A model generated the notes under the pieces. That model saw nothing but the letters and a program-made list of their open reading frames with translations, did not search any database and was not told where the DNA came from. The position numbers were made by a program, and so were the translations under genes. 64,000 nt of DNA, taken from assembly GCA_031422295.1 (NCBI GenBank), contig JANOQM010000099.1:1-64000 (forward strand). The letters run 5' to 3'. The DNA is from JANOMH01 sp031422295 (GTDB taxonomy: Bacteria; Pseudomonadota; Alphaproteobacteria; Rhodobacterales; Rhodobacteraceae). Below are positions 34,392 to 43,233 of this stretch, in pieces; position 1 is the stretch's first letter; every line of letters begins with the position of its first letter.

Positions 34392-35521
34392 GCCAGCAAC
34401 GCCTGCGCCTCGGCGGGTGACAGTGCCGCTGGCCGGTCGCAGGGGGTGGTCATGTCGATGAACCGCTTTTCCGCGCCCGACCGCAGGATCGACACCATCA
34501 CGTCAACCGCATGTACCGCCAGATCAAGGTTGCAGCGATGCGCCCGCCCTTCGGCAATCGCCGTGGCCATATCAGCAAGGCCAGCGCAGCGATAGTTCGC
34601 CCGGTCAATGCCTTGGCCGTCCTTTTGGTTCGGCACGCCAAACGGGTGGCCACGTTCGGCCATGACCTGAATAGACCCATCCGCTCCGGCCAGTTCAACC
34701 TCGCCACCGAAAAAGTTCGGGTCGGGCACGAACAGCGATCCGGTTTCGCCATATAGTTCCATATTGGGGTGGCTATGTTTCCACACATCCCATGATGCCG
34801 ACAGGGTGACGGTGGCCCCGTTCACAAATTCCAGCAGCGCGTGGATGTTGGTCGGTGTATCCACCGGGACCGTTTCGCCATCGCGCGGTCCGTTGGAAAT
34901 CAGCCGTTCGGCAAAGCTGGCATTGGCCAAGGCTGCCACGGATTTGATCGGACCAATCAACTGGATCAGGTTGGTGATGTAATAGGGGCCAAGATCGAGG
35001 ATCGGGCCGCCGCCGGGCTGGAAGAAAAAGTCCGGGTTCGGGTGCCAGTGCTCCATGCCGTGGCTCATCACATGGCAGGTGCCGCCGATGATCCGGCCAA
35101 CCGACCCCTCGTCAATCGCCGCACGGGCCAACTGATGCGCGCCACCCATGAATGTATCGGGGGCAGACCCCACGCGCAGGCCGCGCTTGGAAGACAGGTC
35201 TTGCAGCTTTTTGCCCTCGTCCAGCGTCAGGACCAGCGGCTTTTCGGAATAGGCATGCTTGCCTGCCTCCAAAATGCGCCGCGTCACGTCGTAATGCACG
35301 GCAGGGACGGTCAGGTTGACGATGACATCCACGTCTTTGGCGGCGAGTAATCCGTCAACCGTATCGGCCCGGACATTGTATTCCGCCGCCCGCGCCTGTG
35401 CCGCCGACATGTTGATATCGGCCACCGCCGCCAGTTCCAGTGATTTGAACATTGGCGCGAATTTCAGGTAGGTGGTCGAGATATTGCCGCATCCGATGAT
35501 GCCTACGCGGAGTTTTGTCAT
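34388..35521 (-). CDS. Gfo/Idh/MocA-family oxidoreductase
   Basis: 377 residues. The NAD(P)-binding motif GIIGCGNIS is at residues 8-16, and the family Lys-Pro is in YSEKPLVLTL. A large C-terminal beta-sheet domain begins with GPYYITNLIQLIGP. Members oxidise or reduce sugar hydroxyls (glucose, inositol, scyllo-inosose, amino-sugars). It is the last gene of the carbohydrate operon, 1 bp after the isomerase gene. A second unrelated-position paralogue exists at 45416-46537. The substrate is unknown. Confidence 0.88.
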   Translation of the reverse strand: MTKLRVGIIGCGNISTTYLKFAPMFKSLELAAVADINMSAAQARAAEYNVRADTVDGLLAAKDVDVIVNLTVPAVHYDVTRRILEAGKHAYSEKPLVLTLDEGKKLQDLSSKRGLRVGSAPDTFMGGAHQLARAAIDEGSVGRIIGGTCHVMSHGMEHWHPNPDFFFQPGGGPILDLGPYYITNLIQLIGPIKSVAALANASFAERLISNGPRDGETVPVDTPTNIHALLEFVNGATVTLSASWDVWKHSHPNMELYGETGSLFVPDPNFFGGEVELAGADGSIQVMAERGHPFGVPNQKDGQGIDRANYRCAGLADMATAIAEGRAHRCNLDLAVHAVDVMVSILRSGAEKRFIDMTTPCDRPAALSPAEAQALLA

Positions 35522-35522
35522 A

Positions 35523-36260
35523 TCAAAGCGCCTTTAAGGTGGCGATGGACCGGGTCGCAAACCGGGTGTGATCCTTGGGGTTGTCATGCTCCACCACCAT
35601 GTGGCTGATCCCGGCTGCATCCAGCGCGCCCTTGATCGCCGCCCAATCCATAATGCCGTGGCCCACATCGGCCCAGCCATCCTCGTCCACAGCCTCGCCG
35701 TCGCGGGCGATATCTTTCATATGCACGGCGCTGATCTGGCCCGCATATTTGCCAATCCACGCCACCGGATCATGCCCGGCCACGCCGACCCAGCCCAGAT
35801 CAAGTTCCAGCTTTACCCCCGCATTGGCGATGTGATCCAGCGGGGTTTCGCCGCCGCCCAAATCGAGCAATTCAAAGTCGTGATTGTGCCAGCCAAAGAC
35901 CAGCCCCGCATCGGTGATCGGCTTGCCCATCTTGGCCAGCCGCGCGCCAAAGTCGGCCCAGCCCGCCGCATCTGTCGGCCGCTGATCGGCGTCGATGTAA
36001 GGGACGAATACCTTTTTGATCCCCAATGTCCGGGCCGTAGCAATAGCTGTCGTCGGATCATTTTCGACCATGTCTAGGTTGAAATGGCCTGAGGTCATCG
36101 CCAGTCCCGCCCGGTTCAGTTGCGCCGCCAAAGCCGCCGGATCGCCATACAGCCCGCCATATCCCTCGACCTCGGTAAAGCCCGCCTTGGCCAACATCGC
36201 CAGCGTATCGGTCAGGGATGGAAAGTTGCGCGAACAGTAAAGCTGATAGGAGATTGACAT
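35523..36260 (-). CDS. Sugar phosphate isomerase/epimerase (xylose-isomerase-like TIM barrel)
   Basis: 245 residues from MSISYQLYCSRNFPSL. AP-endonuclease-2-type TIM barrel with metal-ligand candidates in FGWHNHDFE, KLELDLGWVGVAG, AVHMKDIAR and MVVEHDNP. Such enzymes isomerise or epimerise sugars. It overlaps nothing but is 1 bp from the next gene and 19 bp from the GH2 gene, consistent with co-transcription. The frame is open upstream inside the GH2 gene, so the start was chosen from the MSISYQLY family beginning. Confidence 0.82.
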   Translation of the reverse strand: MSISYQLYCSRNFPSLTDTLAMLAKAGFTEVEGYGGLYGDPAALAAQLNRAGLAMTSGHFNLDMVENDPTTAIATARTLGIKKVFVPYIDADQRPTDAAGWADFGARLAKMGKPITDAGLVFGWHNHDFELLDLGGGETPLDHIANAGVKLELDLGWVGVAGHDPVAWIGKYAGQISAVHMKDIARDGEAVDEDGWADVGHGIMDWAAIKGALDAAGISHMVVEHDNPKDHTRFATRSIATLKAL

Positions 36261-36279
36261 TTTGGGGGTCCTTTGTCGT

Positions 36280-38673
36280 TCAGGCCGTGGTGGCCGAATA
36301 GAGGTCGCGCAGGGTGAATGCCGGAGTTTGACCGGGGTCCTGCGGGGTGAAGGTGATGGTCGCCGGATGCCCGGGGAATAGATGAAAGGCGTTATCGCTG
36401 AACCGGCCCAGCTGGTCGGATTCGACGCTGACATAATGGGCCAGTGCGCTGGCGCTGATTGTCAGGGTCCATGCGTCGCCCGTCCAATGCGCCGTATGGC
36501 TCAGGCCAGAGGGCGACAGATCATAGGTCTTGTAGGGTTTGGGCGCAAACACATCACCCGACCGGGTTCCATCGCTGCCGACATAGGTAAAGGCCAGCAT
36601 TTCACCGGGCGGCAGTGCAGCGCCCGGCACAGTCATCAACACCGTGGTATCCTGGCCGACCAACCCGCTGCTTTTACCCAGTTCACGGCTGGCCCCGGCC
36701 ATGTTCACCGCCATAACTATGACTGTGATCGTAACCGGGTCAGCAAGATCATTGACCCCGCGCAATTCAAACCCATCCGCCACCGGAACTGCCGTCACCA
36801 TGACCGGCGCGAAAAAATCACGCGCCATGTGATGCAACAGCTTCCAGCCGCCGCCATGGTCCAAGCTGGACCATGAACAGACCGGCCAGGTGTCGTTCAG
36901 TTGCCAGATCAGCGTGCCCATGCAATGCGGTTTCAGGCTGCGCCAATGGGTGACGGCGGTTTTAATCGCCAGCCCCTGCTGGACCTGAGACAGGTAAACG
37001 AAATCCTCGAACTTTTGCGGCCAGCGGAAATACCGGAACATGGTTTCCGCAATCCGGGCATTGCCGCCTGCGTTTTTCTGATGCGATTCAAGGACCGGGG
37101 CGGCGATATTGTGATCCTTGGGGTCTGCAAATTTGCGGATCACATCCATCGACGGATAGGACTGGAAGCCGAACTCGGAGCAGAAGCGAGGCGACACATC
37201 GCGGTAATGGTCAAAATCCCGCCCCTCGTGCCAGACTGACCAGAAATGCATGTCGCCCTTGCTGTCGTCATGCCAGGCGTCGCCGAAATCCATCGGGCCG
37301 GGGGATGGCGAGGAGGGCCACCAGACCGCACCCGGCACGGCGGCCTTCAGCGCGGTTTCAATCGTCCGGTTCAGCCGGTCATAGCCCACCAGATAGAGGT
37401 CGCGGTTGGCGCGGGTTTCGGGAAACCACGTCAGCGCGCCGATCAGTTCGTTGTCGCCACACCAGACCGCCAGACAGGCATGGTGATGCAGGCGCAGCGC
37501 CTGTTCGGTGGCTTCGATGGCGACATCAGCAAGGAAGGCGTCGTCGGCGGGGTAGATGTGACAGGAAAACATGAAATCCTGCCAGACCATCAGGCCCAGT
37601 TCGTCACACAGGTCATAGAACCAGTCGGGCTCATAACGCCCGCCGCCCCAGACGCGGATCATGTTCATGTTGGCGTCTACGGCGGATTGCAGCAGATCGC
37701 GGGTCGCCGCAACCGTAATCCGCCCGGCCAGCGCATCGGCCGGAATCCAGTTCGCGCCCTTGGCAAAAACATCGCGGCCATTGACCGCGAATTTGAACCC
37801 CAACCCAACTGCATCTTTGGTCGTGACCAGTTCCATCCGGCGCAGACCAATGCGGCGGTGTTCAACCTGCGTGCCCAGCGTCACGGTCAGATCATGCAAT
37901 ACTTGGCCGCCTTGACCCGCAGGCCACCACAGGACCGGGTTTTCGATCGTCAGATCAACCTTGGCCCTGCCGCCCATAACTTTGGCTGTTTCTGTCATAC
38001 CGCCCATGGCAATCGAAACTTCGGACGCATCGCCCTGAATATCTGCGGTTACCGACACCACAACCCGCCCCGGCGTGTGGGTCTGACCCACAACGACCGA
38101 CGCAATCCGCGTCGCGACCACAGGCTCCAGCCGCACATCGCCATACACCCCGAACGGGGCCAGTGCGATGTTCCAGTCCCAGCCGAAATCGCAGGACGGC
38201 TTGCGCATCATATTGCCATTGGGAATGGGCGTGTTATTGGCGCTGAAAGGGACAAAATAGCGTTGCGCAGCCTGACGGCGGGCGGCCTCGGCCACCAGAT
38301 TGGGGAAGGTGATTTCGATCTCGTTCTGCCCGACCTGCAGCACCCCAGACAGATCAATGCGATACGAACGGAACATGTTATCCGCACTCAGCATCAGATG
38401 CCCATTCACCCGGACCTGCGCCAAAGTATCCAGCATCGACAAAACCAGCACCAGATCGGTCCGATCAACGCTGAAACGCCGTGTCATCACCCAATCATGG
38501 TCCGACACCCAGCGGCAGTCATATTCGTTGCGGCCCCAATAGGGGTCGGGGATTATCCCTGCTGCATGCAGGGCGGCAATGCAATCGCCCGGCAAAGTGA
38601 TCGCACAGGCATGCGCGCCCTTGGCATCCGCCAACGACCAACGTCCTGCAAGATCATAGTTTCCGTCATTCAA
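36280..38673 (-). CDS. Glycoside hydrolase family 2, probable beta-mannosidase
   Basis: 797 residues. Typical GH2 architecture: N-terminal sugar-binding jelly roll (RWSLADAKG, ALHAAGIIPDPYWGRNE), then an immunoglobulin-like domain and a TIM-barrel with acid/base Glu in LAVWCGDNELIGAL and the nucleophile in FCSEFGFQSYPSMD. The WQLNDTWPVCSWSSLDH phrase fits beta-mannosidases. No signal peptide, so it acts on imported oligosaccharides in the cytoplasm. It begins 4 bp inside the ABC ATPase gene (ATGA-type overlap) as part of a seven-gene operon. Confidence 0.9.
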   Translation of the reverse strand: MNDGNYDLAGRWSLADAKGAHACAITLPGDCIAALHAAGIIPDPYWGRNEYDCRWVSDHDWVMTRRFSVDRTDLVLVLSMLDTLAQVRVNGHLMLSADNMFRSYRIDLSGVLQVGQNEIEITFPNLVAEAARRQAAQRYFVPFSANNTPIPNGNMMRKPSCDFGWDWNIALAPFGVYGDVRLEPVVATRIASVVVGQTHTPGRVVVSVTADIQGDASEVSIAMGGMTETAKVMGGRAKVDLTIENPVLWWPAGQGGQVLHDLTVTLGTQVEHRRIGLRRMELVTTKDAVGLGFKFAVNGRDVFAKGANWIPADALAGRITVAATRDLLQSAVDANMNMIRVWGGGRYEPDWFYDLCDELGLMVWQDFMFSCHIYPADDAFLADVAIEATEQALRLHHHACLAVWCGDNELIGALTWFPETRANRDLYLVGYDRLNRTIETALKAAVPGAVWWPSSPSPGPMDFGDAWHDDSKGDMHFWSVWHEGRDFDHYRDVSPRFCSEFGFQSYPSMDVIRKFADPKDHNIAAPVLESHQKNAGGNARIAETMFRYFRWPQKFEDFVYLSQVQQGLAIKTAVTHWRSLKPHCMGTLIWQLNDTWPVCSWSSLDHGGGWKLLHHMARDFFAPVMVTAVPVADGFELRGVNDLADPVTITVIVMAVNMAGASRELGKSSGLVGQDTTVLMTVPGAALPPGEMLAFTYVGSDGTRSGDVFAPKPYKTYDLSPSGLSHTAHWTGDAWTLTISASALAHYVSVESDQLGRFSDNAFHLFPGHPATITFTPQDPGQTPAFTLRDLYSATTA

Positions 38674-39752
38674 AGTCGAACCTCGGTGGTTTTGTCAAAC
38701 AGTGAGGCGCGGGCCGGATCAATCCCAAGGGTCAGCGCATCGCCGACATTCACCCGGGCCTGACCATCCATCCGCACCCGGATCGGCGCGCCAGCCACGG
38801 TGACCCAGACCAAGGTGTCAGACCCCATCGGTTCGACCAGCTCGACCACGCTGGCCACTTTGACCGGTGCGTTTTGGACCAGTTCGCCGGTGACAATATG
38901 TTCCGGGCGAATGCCAATGATTGCCGGTCCATCCGACACTTGCGGTGCCGCATAAGCATAGCCGGTCATTGGCATTTTCAGGTCGCCCGTCGTGAACGTC
39001 CCGCGCTCCAATGCCCCGTTGAGAAAGTTCATCGACGGCGAGCCGATGAAATCGGCCACGTATTTATTCACCGGCTTATTATAAATCTCGTCCGGGGTGC
39101 CCAACTGCATGATATTGCCGGATTTCATCACGGCAATCCGGTCGGCTAATGTCATTGCTTCGACCTGATCATGGGTGACATAGATCATGGTGTTTTCAAG
39201 CTGCTGGTGCAGACGCTTGATTTCCACGCGCAGGTCGGCGCGCAGTTTGGCGTCAAGGTTGGACAGAGGTTCGTCAAACAGGAACACATCGACATCGCGG
39301 ACCAAGGCCCGGCCAATGGCAACACGCTGGCGCTGACCGCCAGACAAGGCGCCGGGTTTGCGCTGTAACAACGGTTCAATTTGCAAGATCCCGGCAGCGC
39401 GGTCGATACGCTTTTTAATCTCGGCCCTCGGCACGCGGGCGTTTTTCAACCCGAACGACAGGTTCCCTTCGACCGTCATCTGCGGATACAAAGCATAGCT
39501 TTGAAACACCATGCCAATGCCACGTTCACTGGGTTCCTTCCAGGTGACGTTCTGACCCTTGATCCAAATCTCGCCGTCGGTGGGTTCCAACAGGCCCGCG
39601 ATGCAATTCAGCAAGGTGGATTTGCCACAGCCCGACGACCCCAGCAGCACCAGGAACTCACCCTCGCCAATGTCGATATTCAGTTTGTTCAGCACCTTTA
39701 CGGCACCGAAATTCAGGTCGAGGTCTTTGATCTGAACAGATAAAACGGTCAT
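38670..39752 (-). CDS. Sugar ABC transporter ATP-binding protein (MalK/UgpC type)
   Basis: 360 residues. Walker A GSSGCGKST at 38-46, signature LSGGQRQR, Walker B VFLFDEPLSNLD, H-loop YVTHDQVEAMTLADRIAVM (shown in part) and a C-terminal TOBE regulatory domain from about residue 240. This ATPase class energises carbohydrate uptake. It overlaps the GH2 gene by 4 bp and lies 5 bp after the second permease. Confidence 0.95.
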   Translation of the reverse strand: MTVLSVQIKDLDLNFGAVKVLNKLNIDIGEGEFLVLLGSSGCGKSTLLNCIAGLLEPTDGEIWIKGQNVTWKEPSERGIGMVFQSYALYPQMTVEGNLSFGLKNARVPRAEIKKRIDRAAGILQIEPLLQRKPGALSGGQRQRVAIGRALVRDVDVFLFDEPLSNLDAKLRADLRVEIKRLHQQLENTMIYVTHDQVEAMTLADRIAVMKSGNIMQLGTPDEIYNKPVNKYVADFIGSPSMNFLNGALERGTFTTGDLKMPMTGYAYAAPQVSDGPAIIGIRPEHIVTGELVQNAPVKVASVVELVEPMGSDTLVWVTVAGAPIRVRMDGQARVNVGDALTLGIDPARASLFDKTTEVRL

Positions 39753-39757
39753 ATGTA

Positions 39758-40741
39758 TCAGCCTTTGACTGCGCCGGCTGCAATGCCGCGCACGAAGAGT
39801 TTGCCAGAGATGAAATAGATGGTCAGGGGCACAAGTCCGGTCAGCAAGGTCGCCGCCATATTGACATTGTATTCCTTGGTCCCCTGCACCGAATTGACGA
39901 TGTTATTCAGCTGCACCGTCATCGGGTAGATTGCGGGTTTGGTGTAGATCACCCCGAACAGGAAATCGTTCCAGATACCTGTGACCTGCAGGATGATCGC
40001 CACCACAAAGATCGGCAGGGACATTGGCATCATGATCTGAAAGAAAATCTGCCAGAATCCGGCGCCGTCAACCCGGGCTGCCTTGAACAACTCCTCGGGC
40101 AGCGAGGAAAAGTAATTGCGGAACAGCAGGGTCAGGATAGGCATGCCGAATACGGTGTGGACGATCACCAGCCCGGTCAGGGTGCCATACAGTTTGTAAT
40201 CAGTCCCAGTCACATAGGCGATGAAATTACCGATATTCGCCAGCACCAGCACGATAGGATACAGCATCACCTGATAAGGGATGAACGCCCCGATCATCAG
40301 CACAGCGAAAAAAAGCTCGGACCCTTTGTATTTCCAGTTAGCCAGCGCATAGCCATTCACCGATGCAATCGCGATGGACAGGATCACCGACGGGATCAGG
40401 ATGCGGACCGAATTCCAGAAACCGCGCGACAACCCGTCGCAATTGATCCCGGTGCAGGCGGTGGACCATGCCTTGATCCATGGCTCGATGGTCAGTTCAC
40501 GCGGGAATGAAAACACATTGCCCAGCCGGACTTCGGGCATAGTTTTCAGCGATGTGACGATCATCACATACAGCGGCAGGGCATAATAGCAGGACACAAT
40601 GATCAGCGTGCCATAAACGAATATATTCGGCGCGGAAAAGGCGCGGCGGGGTTTGGGGCCGCGCGGTTCCCGGCCTTTGGAGTCCCAAACGGGGGTGGGA
40701 TTTGCGGAAATATCAGCCACGCTTTTTGCTCCCAAATTCAA
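39758..40741 (-). CDS. Sugar ABC transporter permease (MalG type)
   Basis: 327 residues with an N-terminal cytoplasmic part and six hydrophobic helices. The EAA-type cytoplasmic loop is PEELFKAARVDGAGFWQIFFQIMMP (shortened: ELFKAARVDGAGFW). Ends FVRGIAAGAVKG, typical of MalG-like subunits. It overlaps the first permease gene by 29 bp; a shorter start near residue 8 would reduce the overlap. Confidence 0.92.
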   Translation of the reverse strand: MNLGAKSVADISANPTPVWDSKGREPRGPKPRRAFSAPNIFVYGTLIIVSCYYALPLYVMIVTSLKTMPEVRLGNVFSFPRELTIEPWIKAWSTACTGINCDGLSRGFWNSVRILIPSVILSIAIASVNGYALANWKYKGSELFFAVLMIGAFIPYQVMLYPIVLVLANIGNFIAYVTGTDYKLYGTLTGLVIVHTVFGMPILTLLFRNYFSSLPEELFKAARVDGAGFWQIFFQIMMPMSLPIFVVAIILQVTGIWNDFLFGVIYTKPAIYPMTVQLNNIVNSVQGTKEYNVNMAATLLTGLVPLTIYFISGKLFVRGIAAGAVKG

Positions 40742-41738
40742 AATAGGCCCAAGGGATAAGGATGGTGGCCACGGCCAGCAGCATCATCGTCGATGCGGCA
40801 AAACCTTGCGCCAGGTTCTGGTCCTTGAACATTTTGTCCATCACATAAAGCGCAGGCATCTGGCTGGCGACACCGGGGCCACCGCTGGTTTGCGCCACCA
40901 CAAGGTCATACACCTTGACGATTCCAGCACCGATAATCACGATTGAGGTCACGAAAACCGGGCGCATCATCGGAATGACAATCTGGATATAAGTCTTCCA
41001 AACCGGAATCCCCTCAACCCGGGACGCCTTCCAGATATCTTCGTCGATGCCGCGAATCCCGGCCAGCATCAGACACATCACCAGCCCGGTGCCCTGCCAC
41101 AACCCGGCAATCAGAATGCCGTAGATCACATATTTTTCGTCATACAGCGGGTTGAACACAAAGCTGTCCCAGCCCAGATCGCGCACAAACTTTTGCACGC
41201 CGTAATCCGGATTCAGGATCCATTGCCAGACCAGCCCGGTCACGATGAACGACAGCGCAAACGGATACAGGATGATCGTGCGAAAGGTGTTTTCGAACCG
41301 GATTTTCCGGTCCATCATTGCCGCCAGAAAAAACCCGATGGTCAGGCTGAAGATCATCGAACAAATGCCGAATGTCAGCAGATTCCAGATCGACACGACC
41401 CAGCGATTGGTGCCCCAAAGGCGGGTATACTGGTCAAAACCGACGAAATTTTTCCATTCCAGCCCGGAAATGATCGACAAATTCAGCGCGCCATCTTCGG
41501 CCAGCCAGACCGGCACCGGAATCGCAAACAGCGGCATTGTGGTGAACAGATCGACGGGCAGAAGTTTTGATTTGGTGAACGAATAAATCACTGTCCAGAG
41601 GGTGCAGCCGACAAAGATCACCAGCACGGTAAATATCATCGGCAGCGAGGCCGTCTTTGACGTCAGATTGCGGAACAGTCGTGATGGGCGCCTGACTTTA
41701 CGCGGCACCTGCACCTGCCCCTGATCTACAGCGGTCAT
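40713..41738 (-). CDS. Sugar ABC transporter permease (MalF type)
   Basis: 341 residues with six to seven predicted helices. The EAA motif is DEDIWKASRVEGIPVWKTYI. It forms the translocation channel with the MalG-type subunit. It begins about 115 bp after the binding-protein gene; a strong hairpin between the two probably lowers permease expression relative to the binding protein. Confidence 0.92.
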   Translation of the reverse strand: MTAVDQGQVQVPRKVRRPSRLFRNLTSKTASLPMIFTVLVIFVGCTLWTVIYSFTKSKLLPVDLFTTMPLFAIPVPVWLAEDGALNLSIISGLEWKNFVGFDQYTRLWGTNRWVVSIWNLLTFGICSMIFSLTIGFFLAAMMDRKIRFENTFRTIILYPFALSFIVTGLVWQWILNPDYGVQKFVRDLGWDSFVFNPLYDEKYVIYGILIAGLWQGTGLVMCLMLAGIRGIDEDIWKASRVEGIPVWKTYIQIVIPMMRPVFVTSIVIIGAGIVKVYDLVVAQTSGGPGVASQMPALYVMDKMFKDQNLAQGFAASTMMLLAVATILIPWAYFEFGSKKRG

Positions 41739-41805
41739 CGCAGCCCCCCTCCCAAGAAATTTATGTTATTGCGCCGGGCTGAAACCGGCGACGCCCTGAA
41801 AGTTA

Positions 41806-41836
41806 CGGGCCCGACCGGGTGTTCCGGCCGGGCCCG
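41806..41836 (-). terminator. Intercistronic hairpin after the binding-protein gene
   Basis: CGGGCCCGACCGG (41806-41818) and CCGGCCGGGCCCG (41824-41836) pair over 12 of 13 positions around a 5-nt loop. There is no U run afterwards. This arrangement, a hairpin between binding protein and permease genes, is known from maltose-type operons as a stabiliser or partial terminator that gives excess binding protein. Confidence 0.65.
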
Positions 41837-41852
41837 CATCGATCAGACCAGC

Positions 41853-43082
41853 TTAGTCGGCAGTGGCGATAATAGCGGCATAAGCCGTCTGCGCATCAGC
41901 AGCGGTCATTTCGGTGCTGTTCCAGAACTCGACCATCAGGTCTTCGATCTGGCCCGATGTATCGGGGGACAGATTCATGTCGCCCGACGGCAGTATGTTG
42001 CCAGACGCCAGAATTTCCAGACCTTTTTTCATGCAGTCGTTGGCTGCGGCAAGATCAACATCGGCGCGGATCGGCAAGGACCCTTTGGCAAGGTTGAACG
42101 AGACTTGCAGTGCAGGGGACACCAGCAAGGATGCCAATTCCATCTGCATGCGTAGCGTTTCCGCATCGTCAATCACCGGGAAGTAGAACGCGTCGCCCGA
42201 AGTATCGAGGATCGCGTTGTTCCCAAGGCCCGGCAGGCAGGTATAATCGACACCAGCCACCTGACCGGCCACCTGAAATTCACCCTGCGCCCAGTCACCC
42301 ATGATCTGGCCGCCAGCGGCGCCGGTGATAACAAGGTTGGTTGCCTGGTTCCAGTCCTGCACGTTGGAATTTGCAGCCATGGCACGGGCGGCAACCGCAG
42401 CTTCGAATACGGCCAGCATTTCCGGGCCAGCGGCCACTTCGGCATTTTTGTCGATGTTCACGGCAGACCAGACATCAACACCTGCAATAGCGACCGACAT
42501 CACGCCAAATGCGCCGGACGACTGCCAAGGCTGTTGACCCATGGCCAATGGGATTTTGCCCGCAGCTTCCAACGCTGGTGCAGCGGCAACGAATTCGTCC
42601 CAGTTGGTCGGAACCGGAATGCCAGCATCGGCAAATGCTTTGTTCGACAGCCACAGCCACTGCCAGGAGTGGATGTTGACCGGGGCGCAGTAGACCTTGC
42701 CTTCAAAGGTGCAGGCGTCCAGCAACGAAATCGGGCGGATGATGTCGCGCCAGCCTTCGGCCTCGGCCAATGCGGTCAGGTCGGTCAGCAGACCAGCCTC
42801 GATCAGTTCTTCGGCCTGACGGCCATGGTTCAGCTGGGTCGCACCCATCGGGTCGCCGCCCAGAATGCGGCTGATAATGATCGGGCGGGCGGTGCCGCCG
42901 GACCCGGCGATTGCGCCGTCAATCCACACATCGCCGGTGGCATTGAAGGCCTCGGCCATTTTCGTCACAGCGGCAGCCTCACCGCCGGATGTCCACCAAT
43001 GGGTGACCTCAAGTTCGCCCGCAGATACAGCGCCTGCGCAGACCATTGCGGTCGCTGCAAGCAGCTTGGATGTTAGAGTCAC
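41853..43082 (-). CDS. Sugar ABC transporter substrate-binding protein
   Basis: 409 residues. Signal peptide MTLTSKLLAATAMVCAGAVS then AGELEVTHWWTSGGEAAAV, the classical start of the glucose/mannose-type family-1 binding proteins. Several Trp residues (HSWQWLWLSN, QQPWQSSG) could stack on sugars. Cysteines at LDACTFEGKVYCAP may form a disulfide. The start is GTG at 43082 with a strong GGAGGA site 7 bp upstream. It is the first gene of the operon; operators and a promoter lie directly upstream. Confidence 0.93.
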   Translation of the reverse strand: MTLTSKLLAATAMVCAGAVSAGELEVTHWWTSGGEAAAVTKMAEAFNATGDVWIDGAIAGSGGTARPIIISRILGGDPMGATQLNHGRQAEELIEAGLLTDLTALAEAEGWRDIIRPISLLDACTFEGKVYCAPVNIHSWQWLWLSNKAFADAGIPVPTNWDEFVAAAPALEAAGKIPLAMGQQPWQSSGAFGVMSVAIAGVDVWSAVNIDKNAEVAAGPEMLAVFEAAVAARAMAANSNVQDWNQATNLVITGAAGGQIMGDWAQGEFQVAGQVAGVDYTCLPGLGNNAILDTSGDAFYFPVIDDAETLRMQMELASLLVSPALQVSFNLAKGSLPIRADVDLAAANDCMKKGLEILASGNILPSGDMNLSPDTSGQIEDLMVEFWNSTEMTAADAQTAYAAIIATAD

Positions 43083-43100
43083 GATTATCTCCTCCCTGGT

Positions 43101-43116
43101 TCTAAATCGTTGTAGA
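43101..43116. promoter_or_regulatory. Putative LacI-type operator O1
   Basis: TCTAAATCGTTGTAGA is an imperfect palindrome (12 of 16 positions symmetric) centred on CG, as LacI/GalR-family sites are. It lies 18 bp upstream of the binding-protein GTG, downstream of the likely -10 box. A second similar site starts exactly 20 bp further on. Confidence 0.6.
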
Positions 43117-43120
43117 TTTT

Positions 43121-43136
43121 TCTATATCGATTTAGT
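43121..43136. promoter_or_regulatory. Putative LacI-type operator O2
   Basis: TCTATATCGATTTAGT contains the palindrome CTATATCGATTTAG (12 of 14 symmetric) centred on CG. Its centre is 20 bp from O1, about two helical turns, so two repressor dimers would sit on the same DNA face. It overlaps the proposed -10 box of the operon. Confidence 0.6.
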
Positions 43137-43148
43137 TTAGTGATGCAA
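43121..43148 (-). promoter_or_regulatory. Candidate sigma-70 promoter of the sugar ABC operon
   Basis: On the minus strand TTGCAT (43143-43148) and TATAGA (43121-43126) are separated by 16 bp. The -10 box is inside operator O2, so repressor binding would block RNA polymerase directly. Promoter motif matching in alphaproteobacteria is weak evidence on its own. Confidence 0.45.
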
Positions 43149-43233
43149 GTAATTTTGGACCGTGAGCGAAGGTTGTGAAGAAACAATCAGTCGCAGCCCT
43201 TGAAACCTAGGGGCAAACGCTGCGGTCTGGCAA

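Noticed and set aside
37246..38763. A 505-residue plus-strand frame inside the GH2 gene
   Set aside because: Shadow of the beta-mannosidase; no domain features.
43101..43136. Treating the operator pair as a single long inverted repeat (TAAATCG ... CGATTTA)
   Set aside because: The outer arms do pair across 18 bp, but each half is itself a CG-centred palindrome of LacI size, so two operators explain the pattern better.
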